A stretch of 64,000 bases of DNA from contig NZ_LMAK01000067.1 in the NCBI RefSeq assembly GCF_001439665.1, forward strand, positions 1-64,000, written 5' to 3'. The DNA is from Formosa algae. GTDB taxonomy: Bacteria; Bacteroidota; Bacteroidia; Flavobacteriales; Flavobacteriaceae. Made by a program: the position numbers and the translations under genes. The notes under the pieces were generated by a model that saw only the letters and a program-made list of their open reading frames with translations, was not told the origin of the DNA and did not search any database. Below, in pieces: positions 44,853 to 54,594 of the stretch. Numbering within the stretch: position 1 is the first letter of the stretch; each line of letters starts with the position of its first letter.

Positions 44853-47711
44853 ATGAAAAAAACTTTACTCGCTTTTATATTTTTAGTTATTACAAGCATT
44901 AACTATGCTCAAGTAACAACAAGTCCCACTACGTTTAACACGTCAGAAACAGTAACCATTACTGTAGATATTTTAAGCTCAGATACAGATTGTAATACGT
45001 TAAGTAATCCTACTAAAGTATATATGCATTCCGGTATTGGAGACGACTCTAACCCTTGGGGTTATAATGTTATTGGGAATTGGGGCACCGACGATGGTGT
45101 TGGAGAAATGACTAACAATAACAATGGTACATGGAGCATAACAATAACGCCAAAAACCTATTATGGCTTAACAGATACTCAGGCAGCTTCTGCCACAAAA
45201 ATGGGCATGGTATTCAGAAATGCTGCAGGAAATCAAGAATTAAAGGCTACAGGATGTTCGGACCTATTTATTAGTGTAGGCGATTTTCAAGTGACTTTAA
45301 ATACCCCAGAAGAAAATAGCACCACAATTCTATCTTCTGGAGAGAATCTAAATATTTCTGCTTCAAATACAGCCGGTAATGCTAATTATACGCTTACCGC
45401 AAACGGAAGTATTTTAGATTCAAAAACAGACATTAAAACCTATTCTTTTACGCATACTAACATCACATCGAATCAAAATTATGAGCTAACCATTACCCAA
45501 AATTCAAATACAGTTACCAAAACCTTTGCTGCACTAGTAAATCCAGGCACCATTTCTCAGGCTATGGCAGACGGATTAGAAAATGGGATCAATTACCATG
45601 AAAGCGATGCGACAATAGCAACCTTGGTTTTAGACGCGCCTCTAAAAGATTTTGTTTATGTCGCTGGAAGTTTCAATAACTGGTCGCCTTCTTCGGCTTA
45701 TGCCATGAAAAAAGATCCTAATTCCGGAATGTTTTGGTTAGAACTAACAGGATTAACTGCTCAAAATATAGAGACCTATCAATATTGGGTTGTAGATGAA
45801 ACACCTATAACTAATACTCCTATTATGGTTAAAACGGCCGATCCATTTTCAACCTTAGTCTTATCACCTTTCGATGATCCTGAAATATCTTCAGAAACCT
45901 ACCCGAATCTTCCTGATTACCCAACTGGTCAAGAACGTGAAGTTACCGTTCTACAAACCGGAATGTCTGAATACGATTGGCAAGTCACAAATTTTGAAAA
46001 ACCTAAAAAGGAAGACTTAGTGATTTATGAAGTCTTAATCCGCGATTTTGATGCAGACAGAAATATTCAAGACTTGATAGATCGGATAGATTATTTTAAA
46101 AATCTAAACGTAAACGCCATTCAACTTATGCCAATCATGGAGTTTGAAGGCAACGAAAGTTGGGGTTACAATACGTCTTTCCATATGGCTTTAGATAAGT
46201 TTTATGGCACAGAAAACAAAGTCAAAGAATTTATAGATGTGTGTCACCAAAATGGTATTGCAGTTATTTTAGATGTCGCTCTAAATCATGCTTACGGCAG
46301 AAATCCGATGGTGCGCATGTGGATGGAAGATCCTGATGGCGATGGTTGGGGCGACCCAAGTAGCGAAAACCCTTATTTTAATACAGAAGCGACACATAGT
46401 TATAGTGTGGGATCCGATTTTAATCATCAACAAACACGCACTCAATATTATGTAGAACGCGTGGTCGAGCATTGGATCACCGATTTTAATATTGATGGAT
46501 TTCGCTGGGATTTAACTAAAGGATTTACTCAAAATTGTACAGCCTCAGACGAAAATTGCACCAATAGCTACCAACAAGATCGAGTAGATATTTTAAAACA
46601 ATATGCCGATTATTCTTGGGATTTAGACGCCACACAATATGTTATTTTTGAACATTTAGGGCAAGATAACGAAGAACAAGAATGGGCTAACTATAAAATT
46701 GATGAAGGAAAAGGTATCATGATGTGGGGAAAAATGACAGATCCGTATAATCAACTTACCATGGGATATGCTTCAGACTCTAACTTTGAAAGAATGGGAA
46801 GTGACGCCCATGGTTTTACAGGAAAACGTTTAGTTGGATATGCAGAAAGTCATGACGAAGAACGCCTGATGTATAAAAATCTTCAATATGGTGCATCTTC
46901 AGGCTCTTACAATGTTAAAGATCTGACTACAGCACTACAACGCATGGAAACTTTAGGGGCGATTACCTTAACCATACCTGGACCAAAAATGATTTGGCAT
47001 TTTGGTGATTTAGGAATGGACAATTCTATCTTTACATGTACAGACGGCTCAGTTTCTTCAGACGATTCTTGTAAGTTAAGCACAAAACCTCAGCCTCAAT
47101 GGACAGAGAATTGGTTAGGAAACGAAAGCAGAACTGCAGTTTACAATACTTGGTCTAGATTAAATGAATTAAAAATTAATGAAGACGTATTTGAAGGTGA
47201 TTACACCATTACCTCTGGAGATTTAACCCCTCGAATTCGTATTTGGAATTCCGATTTAGCCTCAACAGAATTAAATGACGTGGTAATTGTCGCAAATTTT
47301 GATACCACAATACAAACCGTAGAACCAGATTTTCCTAGCACAGGAACTTGGTACGATTTAATGGATGAGACAGGAAAGACTTCAATTTCGTCTACTGATG
47401 CTATTACGTTAGAACCTGGAACTTTCAAAATTTACGGAAATACGATGCCACAAAGTTTAGGCCTAGACGATACACTTTTAGGAGAGACTTTTACCGTTTA
47501 TCCCAATCCATCACGACATAGTTTTCAAATCAATACCAACACCTCAAATGTTAGCATTTTTGATGTTACAGGAAAACGAATAAAACAATTTAAAGGTCAC
47601 TATACGTCAACAGATACATTTGATGTTTCAGAATTAAAACCTGGACTTTATATCGTTCATATTTTAAATTCAGAAGGCCAACAACACGCGTCTAAGTTAC
47701 TCAAGATTTAG
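44853..47711 (+). CDS. Secreted multidomain GH13 alpha-amylase with T9SS sorting domain
   Basis: 952 aa. Signal peptide (about 1-19, ending INYAQ), an N-terminal beta domain (about 20-150), a second Ig-like region (about 155-235), a CBM48-like domain (about 258-345, VYVAGSFNNWSPSSAY), the GH13 barrel (about 385-770) with regions I VILDVALNHAYG (about 470), II GFRWDLTKGF (Asp about 552), III VIFEHLGQD (Glu about 599) and IV ESHDEERL (about 667), and a C-terminal type A sorting domain (about 880-952, YPNPSRHSF ... ELKPGLYIVHI ... KLLKI). It is exported by the Type IX system to attack polymeric alpha-glucan outside the cell. Confidence 0.94.
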   Translation: MKKTLLAFIFLVITSINYAQVTTSPTTFNTSETVTITVDILSSDTDCNTLSNPTKVYMHSGIGDDSNPWGYNVIGNWGTDDGVGEMTNNNNGTWSITITPKTYYGLTDTQAASATKMGMVFRNAAGNQELKATGCSDLFISVGDFQVTLNTPEENSTTILSSGENLNISASNTAGNANYTLTANGSILDSKTDIKTYSFTHTNITSNQNYELTITQNSNTVTKTFAALVNPGTISQAMADGLENGINYHESDATIATLVLDAPLKDFVYVAGSFNNWSPSSAYAMKKDPNSGMFWLELTGLTAQNIETYQYWVVDETPITNTPIMVKTADPFSTLVLSPFDDPEISSETYPNLPDYPTGQEREVTVLQTGMSEYDWQVTNFEKPKKEDLVIYEVLIRDFDADRNIQDLIDRIDYFKNLNVNAIQLMPIMEFEGNESWGYNTSFHMALDKFYGTENKVKEFIDVCHQNGIAVILDVALNHAYGRNPMVRMWMEDPDGDGWGDPSSENPYFNTEATHSYSVGSDFNHQQTRTQYYVERVVEHWITDFNIDGFRWDLTKGFTQNCTASDENCTNSYQQDRVDILKQYADYSWDLDATQYVIFEHLGQDNEEQEWANYKIDEGKGIMMWGKMTDPYNQLTMGYASDSNFERMGSDAHGFTGKRLVGYAESHDEERLMYKNLQYGASSGSYNVKDLTTALQRMETLGAITLTIPGPKMIWHFGDLGMDNSIFTCTDGSVSSDDSCKLSTKPQPQWTENWLGNESRTAVYNTWSRLNELKINEDVFEGDYTITSGDLTPRIRIWNSDLASTELNDVVIVANFDTTIQTVEPDFPSTGTWYDLMDETGKTSISSTDAITLEPGTFKIYGNTMPQSLGLDDTLLGETFTVYPNPSRHSFQINTNTSNVSIFDVTGKRIKQFKGHYTSTDTFDVSELKPGLYIVHILNSEGQQHASKLLKI

Positions 47712-47735
47712 AAGCTTATTTTAGTCTATACTATT

Positions 47736-47771
47736 AACGCCTAGCATCAATTGTTGTTAGGCGTTTTTTAA
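47736..47771 (+). terminator. Rho-independent terminator of the plus arm
   Basis: An 11-bp stem with one G-U pair (47736-47746 with 47755-47765) followed by a T run, 25 bp after the amylase stop. It closes the alpha-glucan locus on this side. Confidence 0.88.
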
Positions 47772-47837
47772 ACCCAAAATGGGATAATCTTTCATAAAAT
47801 AAGTAGGCTTTAAAAACTATAAAAACGGATTATTCCG

Positions 47838-47845
47838 TATTTTTG
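47838..47845 (+). promoter_or_regulatory. Putative -7 promoter element (TAnnTTTG) of the dipeptide epimerase gene
   Basis: TATTTTTG at 20 bp before the start codon fits the Bacteroidota -7 consensus; no clear -33 TTG upstream. Confidence 0.4.
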
Positions 47846-47864
47846 AGTCACAACTCCTTAGTAT

Positions 47865-48875
47865 ATGAAACTTATTTTAAAAGACTACATTCTAGATTTA
47901 AAACATACGTTTACCATTTCTCGAGAATCTATAGATGTACAACCTAGTTTAATTGTGGTTTTAGAAGACGATGGCTTTCGCGGTCATGGTGAAGCCACCT
48001 CTAACCCATACTACAATATTACAGTGCCAATAATGATGGCCGAGCTCTCTAAAGTTAGAAGCATTATTGAAACGACTATAGATGAAACACCTGAAGTGTT
48101 TTATGCTAAAATGTATCCGCTTTTAAAACACAATATGTTTGCACTTTGCGCATTAGACCTTGCTTACAACGACTTATACGCTAGGAAACAACATAAAAAA
48201 CTGTATGAACTTTGGGGTTACGATATTTCTAACAATCCCTTAACCGATTACACTATAGGAATTGATACTGTTGAAAAAATGGTATCTAAAATGAAGGAGT
48301 TACCGTGGCCGATTTACAAAATTAAATTAGGCACTAATGAAGACATTAAAATTGTTACCGAATTACGAAAACACACAGATGCCGTATTTAGAATTGATGC
48401 GAATTGTGGTTGGACGGTCGATGAAACATTAAAAAATGCTATTGCTTTAAAAGCACTAGGCGTTGAATTTCTTGAACAACCTTTAAAAGCCGACAATTGG
48501 GACGGGCATAAAAAAGTATATCAAGACTCTGTTTTACCTGTAATTGCAGACGAAAGTTGCCAGGTCTCTGCAGATATTGCAAAATGCCACAACCATTTTC
48601 ATGGTGTAAATGTTAAACTTGTAAAATGTGGCGGCTTAACTCCTGCCCGAACTATGCTTACCGAAGCACGATCTTTAGGTATGAAAACCATGGTGGGTTG
48701 CATGACAGAATCTTCTGTAGGTATTTCAGCAATAGCCCATTTACTACCATTATTAGATTATGTAGATATGGATGGTGCTATATTATTGGCTAGAGATATT
48801 GCAACAGGTATTACTATAGATAATGGAGTAACACACTATAGCGACTTAAACGGGACTGGAGTCACTTTACTATAA
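47865..48875 (+). CDS. ycjG: L-Ala-D/L-Glu (dipeptide) epimerase, enolase superfamily
   Basis: 336 aa. Muconate-lactonizing-type enolase superfamily member: KxK catalytic Lys in YKIKLG (about 149-154), metal ligands in RIDANCGW (Asp about 175), EFLEQPL (Glu about 203) and IADESC (Asp about 228), and the opposite catalytic Lys in VKLVKCGG (about 252-259). This pattern is that of L-Ala-D/L-Glu epimerases, which convert the D-Glu of murein peptides into an L,L-dipeptide for hydrolysis. The next gene starts 6 bp later. Confidence 0.88.
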   Translation: MKLILKDYILDLKHTFTISRESIDVQPSLIVVLEDDGFRGHGEATSNPYYNITVPIMMAELSKVRSIIETTIDETPEVFYAKMYPLLKHNMFALCALDLAYNDLYARKQHKKLYELWGYDISNNPLTDYTIGIDTVEKMVSKMKELPWPIYKIKLGTNEDIKIVTELRKHTDAVFRIDANCGWTVDETLKNAIALKALGVEFLEQPLKADNWDGHKKVYQDSVLPVIADESCQVSADIAKCHNHFHGVNVKLVKCGGLTPARTMLTEARSLGMKTMVGCMTESSVGISAIAHLLPLLDYVDMDGAILLARDIATGITIDNGVTHYSDLNGTGVTLL

Positions 48876-48881
48876 CAATAT

Positions 48882-49901
48882 ATGGAAGTTAATAAAGCAC
48901 CCAACGATAAAATATCCTTAATGCATAAAAGTGTTTCCTATTTTGGAGGCACTTCTTATTTAGGGCTTGCTACACTTCCAGCATTTCAAGACCAAGTAAT
49001 TCAAGGTATTAAAAAATGGGGAACGGCTTACGGTAGTTCTAGGCATGCCAATGTAAAACTGAGTATATTTAAAGCAGCTGAGCACTTATTAGCTTCTCAA
49101 CTAAACACAGAAGCCTGTGTTACTGTCTCTTCCGGCATGTTAGCTGGCAAACTAATTTTAGATTATTTAGCACAATCGCATACACGTTTTTATCATTATC
49201 CAAATACACATCCGGCCATATTAGCACCCAACAGTTTACCTCTATATATTGAAAACGGATTACACCCCGCATTACTAACAGAAACTGTTGAAGATATTGT
49301 AATCTGTACAGATGCGATACCTACAGCTCATGTACAAAGTATTGACTTTCGTTTTATCAATAATATTCCGAAGCAAAAACACCTAACTTTAGTTGTAGAT
49401 GAATCGCATAGTATTGGCATTACTGGAGACTCTGGAATGGGAATTTTTAGTAAAATACCAACCACACATCTGTCTCAAAAAATTTTAGTGGGTTCTTTAG
49501 GAAAAGCTATGGGCTTACCTGGCGGAATTATTGCTGGAGATTCTAATACGATTGAAAACATAAAAAACACGGTTATGTTTTCCACGGCTTCAGGAATGAG
49601 TCCTGCGTATTTAGAAGCTTACCTTCAATCGGGAGCCATTTATAAGCAACAACAAGATAAACTTAAAGCTAATTTAGATTACTTTTTTGATGGACTACAA
49701 TTAGATGATGCTTTTGTGTACAACACAAATTATCCAAATATTTATAATTTCAACCGTGAGTTTTACGAAGCCTTATTGAATAAAAACATCGTTATCACTC
49801 ATTTTAATTATCCCACACCTCAAGATGTTTTAAGTCGGATTGTTCTATCTGCCAATCATACAAAAGCAGACATAGACTTCTTAAAGCGAGCCCTTAAATA
49901 A
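48882..49901 (+). CDS. PLP-dependent alpha-oxoamine synthase-like / class I-II aminotransferase
   Basis: 339 aa, shorter than the roughly 390-aa BioF/KBL proteins. PLP site is recognisable: VVDESHSIGITG (cofactor Asp and His-like SHS) and GSLGKAMGLPGGI with the PLP Lys. GSSRHANVKLSIFK matches the Gly-rich region of the family. It lacks part of the N-terminal arm. The tight pairing with dipeptide epimerase suggests action on amino acids freed from murein peptides, but its substrate cannot be read. 8-Amino-7-oxononanoate synthase is less likely given the context and size. Confidence 0.8.
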   Translation: MEVNKAPNDKISLMHKSVSYFGGTSYLGLATLPAFQDQVIQGIKKWGTAYGSSRHANVKLSIFKAAEHLLASQLNTEACVTVSSGMLAGKLILDYLAQSHTRFYHYPNTHPAILAPNSLPLYIENGLHPALLTETVEDIVICTDAIPTAHVQSIDFRFINNIPKQKHLTLVVDESHSIGITGDSGMGIFSKIPTTHLSQKILVGSLGKAMGLPGGIIAGDSNTIENIKNTVMFSTASGMSPAYLEAYLQSGAIYKQQQDKLKANLDYFFDGLQLDDAFVYNTNYPNIYNFNREFYEALLNKNIVITHFNYPTPQDVLSRIVLSANHTKADIDFLKRALK

Positions 49902-49908
49902 AGGCATA

Positions 49909-49944
49909 AAAAAAGCGTTTTCAACTTAATGAAAACGCTTTTTT
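49909..49944. terminator. Bidirectional terminator between the PLP enzyme and the second SusD gene
   Basis: A perfect stem (49909-49923 with 49930-49944, 6-nt loop) of A/T runs around GCG/CGC. It serves both the plus-strand epimerase-PLP pair and the convergent minus-strand SusCD pair, whose SusD gene ends at 49966. Confidence 0.88.
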
Positions 49945-49965
49945 ATTAACACACTTAAAAATTAA

Positions 49966-51453
49966 TTATTCATCCCACCACACTGGTGTTACTGGTGTCA
50001 CTTTATTCGCTGCGACAACATCTGGATTTGTAAATTCTTCGGTTGTTGGGTACGTTGCTCGTCTAAACCACTCGCCAGCATAATCACCATCAGAATCTTC
50101 TTCTTCTCTTATGGATAAGCCTTTAAATACATCATCTGAAAAATCGTAACGTCTAAAATCTACAAACGTTTCTGGGTTTAAGAAATTATGAATGTATTTC
50201 TCTTTCATGATGTGTTGTAACATTAATCCTGATTCGCCTACAGCAATTGCGCCGTCTGCTAAATAGTCGGTACCGTCTACATCATACTTAGAGAGACTTG
50301 CTTCTACTCCTGCTAAATACGCTTCGTAAGCCACTGCACTTGATCCAACACTTGTTGTAGATCCTCCATTTGCTAAAAATGCAGCTTCAGCTTTTATAAA
50401 CTGTGCCTCTGCATAACTTATAAGTAATAAAGGTGAATCTATACTCGTGTAATACCCATCTGCAGCAAAACCAGTATTACCTGAAGTACCGTCTGGCGCT
50501 AATCCGCCACCACCACTTACATAACCTTTCCACTCGTCTTCACCACCATTATCGCCAAATACGGGTAAACGTGGATCTATTGTTAACGCATCACTTTCGA
50601 AAGGAAAATAATCACCATTCATAGAACTCACTAACTGACTAGCCAAATCGTTATGATAATTCCCTGTACTTTTGGCTACAACTTCAATAGAATACCAAGG
50701 GTTTTGATCTTCATCATCGTAAAACATTTGAAAATCATCATCGTTAGACACGAATCCATTTTCTATAGTAGATAGAACTTCACTCGCAGAAACAGTTCCT
50801 TTTTGAACCAAATGCAGTTGATAACGTGCTTTTAAGGTATAAGCTGCTCTTAACCATTTATCTGTATCTCCTGCATAAATTAAATCATCTGTTCCTAAAT
50901 ACGTTCCAGAATCGTCTGTTTGTTGCAATTGTGCTATTGCCGTATCTAAAAGCGTAAAGATTTCAGTATAAATACTCTCTTGAGTATCGAAATCTGGAAA
51001 TAAATTATCTTGACCATTTGTGGCTTCTGTATACGGAATATTATTCCATGTATCTGTAGCAACTCCTAGATTAACAGCTGTTAAAATATCGGCTACAGCA
51101 CTATAATGAATTGCTCCTATTTCATCTGCCTTCTCTTTAATGGTTTCTACATTTGGTAGGGTGTATAAATACACGCTAGACCATAAACCAGAGGCTGTTG
51201 TTTCTCCTGAAGCTACACCGCCTTCTCCAACAAAATATTGTGTATAATTACCAAAAGATTGCTCGGCAGAATATTGTCCTGCTAAAGCTCTGTACATGAC
51301 AGGTGCCATTAGATCACTAACTCTTAGCTCTTCCTCTTCTGCGGTACCTGATGGTGTGTTCACATCAAAATAATTATCACTACAGGCAGAAAGTCCAACT
51401 AAAAGCAGTCCTAACATTCCTGTTTTTATTATAAACTTTTTCATCATTTTCAT
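49966..51453 (-). CDS. SusD-like_2 family outer-membrane lipoprotein
   Basis: 495 aa. Lipoprotein signal ending GLSAC (about residue 24; start may be the MKKF at 51444 instead). NYFDVNTPS at the mature N-terminus, FGNYTQYFVGEGG, TWNNIPYTEA and RQHL-type helices such as LKARYQLHL match the SusD-like_2 (PF12771 type) group rather than starch-binding SusD. A C-terminal GYAGEWFRR-like region closes it. It is the lid partner of the SusC encoded upstream and would bind a ligand that is not obviously a glycan; members are often tied to peptide or mixed nutrient uptake. Confidence 0.88.
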   Translation of the reverse strand: MKMMKKFIIKTGMLGLLLVGLSACSDNYFDVNTPSGTAEEEELRVSDLMAPVMYRALAGQYSAEQSFGNYTQYFVGEGGVASGETTASGLWSSVYLYTLPNVETIKEKADEIGAIHYSAVADILTAVNLGVATDTWNNIPYTEATNGQDNLFPDFDTQESIYTEIFTLLDTAIAQLQQTDDSGTYLGTDDLIYAGDTDKWLRAAYTLKARYQLHLVQKGTVSASEVLSTIENGFVSNDDDFQMFYDDEDQNPWYSIEVVAKSTGNYHNDLASQLVSSMNGDYFPFESDALTIDPRLPVFGDNGGEDEWKGYVSGGGGLAPDGTSGNTGFAADGYYTSIDSPLLLISYAEAQFIKAEAAFLANGGSTTSVGSSAVAYEAYLAGVEASLSKYDVDGTDYLADGAIAVGESGLMLQHIMKEKYIHNFLNPETFVDFRRYDFSDDVFKGLSIREEEDSDGDYAGEWFRRATYPTTEEFTNPDVVAANKVTPVTPVWWDE

Positions 51454-51456
51454 CTT

Positions 51457-54400
51457 TTAAAATCCTAAATTAATTCCCATTGAAAAACTCTCACTAAGCG
51501 GAGTCCCTAAACCTGTAAATCCATAGACATTACTTCCAGCACTGTACTGGTTACCTTCTGGATCGTAACTCTCGTAAGGCGTCCATAATAAGATGTTATG
51601 TGCACTTACTGAAAACCCGATACGTTCCATTTTTAATTTCTGTAATAAATCGCCTTTAACATTATAAGTTAAACCAATATTACGAAGCTTTACCCATGAG
51701 GCATCTTGAACTAATATCTCTGCTGCACGGTTATAGTTATTACTAGCTCTATAGTAATCTTGATCGATATAAGCCTCTGTTGTGTTGGTTACAAACCCTC
51801 CAGCGCCATCGTCCATAACTCCATCCATAACCATAGTTTGATCTCTGAATTCAGTTTCAACTAGAATACCATTTCTTAGACTGTTACGTCTACCTGCATC
51901 ATATAAATCTCCGCCTTCTTTCCATTCTACTAAGAAATTAAATCCGAAACCTTTATATGTAAAATTACTTCCTAAAGATGTCGTAAAGTCTGGGAATGCA
52001 TTCCCTACTTTTACACGTTCATCTAAATTAATTTCTGGAATTCCATCTTCGTTTATATACCGTTCTCCATCAACATAAGTCCATTTATAACCATACATAT
52101 CTCCCATTTTATCACCTTCACGAATTTCTGAAGTTACCCCTGCAAAACCTGAATCTGCAAATATTAACGACTCTATATCATCTGGTAAATCCAATACTTT
52201 TCCTTCGTTAGTAGACCAGTTAAACACCAGTTCCCATTTAAGATCCTTACTTCTAATGACGTCGTAGGCAATTAATAATTCGTGTCCGAAGGATTCAAAA
52301 TCTCCTGCATTTCTTACAATACCCGACAATCCTGTTGAATAAGCCGCATCAACTGTAAAAATTTGATCTTTAACACGTGTTTTGTAGTATGCATAATCTA
52401 AACGAATACGGTTTTTAAAAAAACGCAAGTCTACCCCAACCTCGTAAGATTGGTTACGTTCTGGAATCATATTTGTGTCACCTAAAAGTGTACTAGATCT
52501 GTATCCTCCAGCTCCTCCGAAAGGGAAATTCCCGTCAGACACAAAATAGTGCCCTACTTGTCCAAATAAAGGGCCTTTACCCACTTCTGCCCAAGATGCT
52601 CTTAATTTACCAAAACTAAACACGTCTGTATCTTTAACTATTAAATCGTGAATATCGTAAGCTAAACTTACAGAAGGATAAAAGAAAGATCTGTTTTCTT
52701 CTGGTAATGTAGATACCCAGTCGTTTCGACCAGTAAAAGTTAAGAATAATTTGTTTTTATAATCCATTTTTAACTCACCAAAAACACCTACGTTACGCAA
52801 TTGCGTGATTGTTTTTCCTGCAAACATATTAATAGTATTAGAAATGTCGTTAATTCCAGGCACATTAAGTGTTTCTCCACGCTGCCAAGTGTAATCTCTT
52901 TTTGTATCTGAAATTTGATTTCCTACGGTAAGTGTTGTTTTAAAATCGTCGCTCCACTCTTTTTCCATAGCGACTAAGAAATTAGATTCTAAACCTGTAA
53001 AATTAATATTCTGATTAACAATAAATCCACCAACTGCTGCTCCTGCATCTAAATCTGCAGCCACAAAACGGTTTCTTTGGTCTGAATAATTATCTACTTG
53101 TGCTGCATAGGTAACTGTCATCCAATCTAAAGGTGTCCAGCTAAATGTTGCATTTCCTACCCAACGATTCACATCGTCTAATAAAGGACTTGTTTCTAAT
53201 AAATATCTTGGATTATCGATAACTCCGAAAGAGTAATTACGTTGTGTACCATCTGCATTGATATAATCATTAATTGGGAATGTAGCAGAATAATAAGACA
53301 GTGAACTAAATACAGATTTATCTCCACCATTACCTCTGGCACCTCCAGCATTGGTATACGCAATAGAAGTATTCACATTAAAATTGTCTGTAACTTTATA
53401 CCCTCCTTTAAACCTAAAGGTTGTTTTATCGTAATATGTATTTGGTAACACACCTTCTTCACTATCGTTTCCGGCAGAGAAGAAATAATCTATTTTTTCT
53501 GTAGCACCACTAATACTAAAATTAAGCTGTGTATTAACTCCTGTTCTGAATAAATCGTACGGATCGTAAAATTTGTCGCCAGTTAAATCTACTACAGTAC
53601 CATCATCTAAAGTATAAAAATCGTCACTATATTTTGGCCCCCAAGAATAGAATGATGTTCCGCCTAATCTTGTAAATCCGCTATCTGTTTCTGGTGTATA
53701 CAAAGTTCTTGGAGCACCACTATAACCTTCTCTATATGTTTTTTGTAAATCTGGAGTTGTACGAATTTGTCTAAACGTAGTAGACGCGCTCATGTTTATT
53801 TTAGCTTTACCTAATTTTCCTCTTTTAGTCGTAATTACAATTGCACCATTTGCAGCTCTTACACCATACAAGGCTGTTGCCGCTGCTCCTTTTAATACGT
53901 TATAACTTTCTATATCCTCCGGGTTAATATCTGTAGCTCTGTTAGAGAATGAAAATTGCTCTGAACTACTTGGAGAGTTTGAACCTGTACTTGGTAGTAC
54001 ATCTCCAGAAAAGGTATCGTTGTTAAGCGCTAATCCATCTACAATAATTAGAGGTTGGTTATCTCTATCTGGGTTTACCGAAGTGACCCCACGAATTAAA
54101 ATGTCTACACCACCACCTGAAGATCCAGAGGTTTGGCTAATTTGTAATCCAGCCACACGTCCTTGCAACGCTGCTACAGCATTAGATTGTCCTGCTAAAT
54201 CTAAATCTGAGGTTTCAACCTTGGACACGGAATATCCGACTTCCCTTGCAGATTTCTCTATCCCGAAAGCGGTGACTAAAACTTCATTTAAGGCTTCACC
54301 TTCACTCATAACCATAGTTACATTTAAAGTTGCGCCTTCTACACTCATTTCGACTTTTTCATATCCTAAGAATGAAAAAATTAAAACATCCCCTGAATTA

Positions 54401-54594
54401 GCCTTGAGCGCATAATTTCCATCGAAATCTGTTGAGGTTCCAGAAGCCGTTCCTTTTAACAGAATGTTTACACCCGGTAAAGGCATACCATTATCATCTT
54501 TTACAGTTCCTTTTACGTCAATGTTCTGAGCAAATAGCATTGAAAACATAGAAGTAAAAAAGACAATAAAAGAAAGTACATGTGTTTTTCTCAT
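51457..54594 (-). CDS. Second SusC-family TonB-dependent outer-membrane transporter
   Basis: 1045 aa. Signal peptide (about 1-22, ending MLFAQ), carboxypeptidase-like domain (about 24-100), TonB-box-like segment EVLVTAFGIEKSAREVGY (about 104-121), plug (about 122-258) with QGRVAGLQIS, IRGVTSVNPDRDNQPLIIVDG and ATALYGVRAANGAIVITTKRGK, then a barrel ending GINLGF. The N-terminal TonB-box-like sequence with FGIEKSA is characteristic of SusC partners of SusD-like_2 proteins. The SusD gene follows after 3 bp. It is not preceded by a regulator in this window. Confidence 0.94.
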   Translation of the reverse strand: MRKTHVLSFIVFFTSMFSMLFAQNIDVKGTVKDDNGMPLPGVNILLKGTASGTSTDFDGNYALKANSGDVLIFSFLGYEKVEMSVEGATLNVTMVMSEGEALNEVLVTAFGIEKSAREVGYSVSKVETSDLDLAGQSNAVAALQGRVAGLQISQTSGSSGGGVDILIRGVTSVNPDRDNQPLIIVDGLALNNDTFSGDVLPSTGSNSPSSSEQFSFSNRATDINPEDIESYNVLKGAAATALYGVRAANGAIVITTKRGKLGKAKINMSASTTFRQIRTTPDLQKTYREGYSGAPRTLYTPETDSGFTRLGGTSFYSWGPKYSDDFYTLDDGTVVDLTGDKFYDPYDLFRTGVNTQLNFSISGATEKIDYFFSAGNDSEEGVLPNTYYDKTTFRFKGGYKVTDNFNVNTSIAYTNAGGARGNGGDKSVFSSLSYYSATFPINDYINADGTQRNYSFGVIDNPRYLLETSPLLDDVNRWVGNATFSWTPLDWMTVTYAAQVDNYSDQRNRFVAADLDAGAAVGGFIVNQNINFTGLESNFLVAMEKEWSDDFKTTLTVGNQISDTKRDYTWQRGETLNVPGINDISNTINMFAGKTITQLRNVGVFGELKMDYKNKLFLTFTGRNDWVSTLPEENRSFFYPSVSLAYDIHDLIVKDTDVFSFGKLRASWAEVGKGPLFGQVGHYFVSDGNFPFGGAGGYRSSTLLGDTNMIPERNQSYEVGVDLRFFKNRIRLDYAYYKTRVKDQIFTVDAAYSTGLSGIVRNAGDFESFGHELLIAYDVIRSKDLKWELVFNWSTNEGKVLDLPDDIESLIFADSGFAGVTSEIREGDKMGDMYGYKWTYVDGERYINEDGIPEINLDERVKVGNAFPDFTTSLGSNFTYKGFGFNFLVEWKEGGDLYDAGRRNSLRNGILVETEFRDQTMVMDGVMDDGAGGFVTNTTEAYIDQDYYRASNNYNRAAEILVQDASWVKLRNIGLTYNVKGDLLQKLKMERIGFSVSAHNILLWTPYESYDPEGNQYSAGSNVYGFTGLGTPLSESFSMGINLGF

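Noticed and set aside
49966-54594. Second SusCD pair as part of a mobile element
   Set aside because: No flanking repeats, tRNA, integrase or transposase, and base composition looks like the rest of the window.
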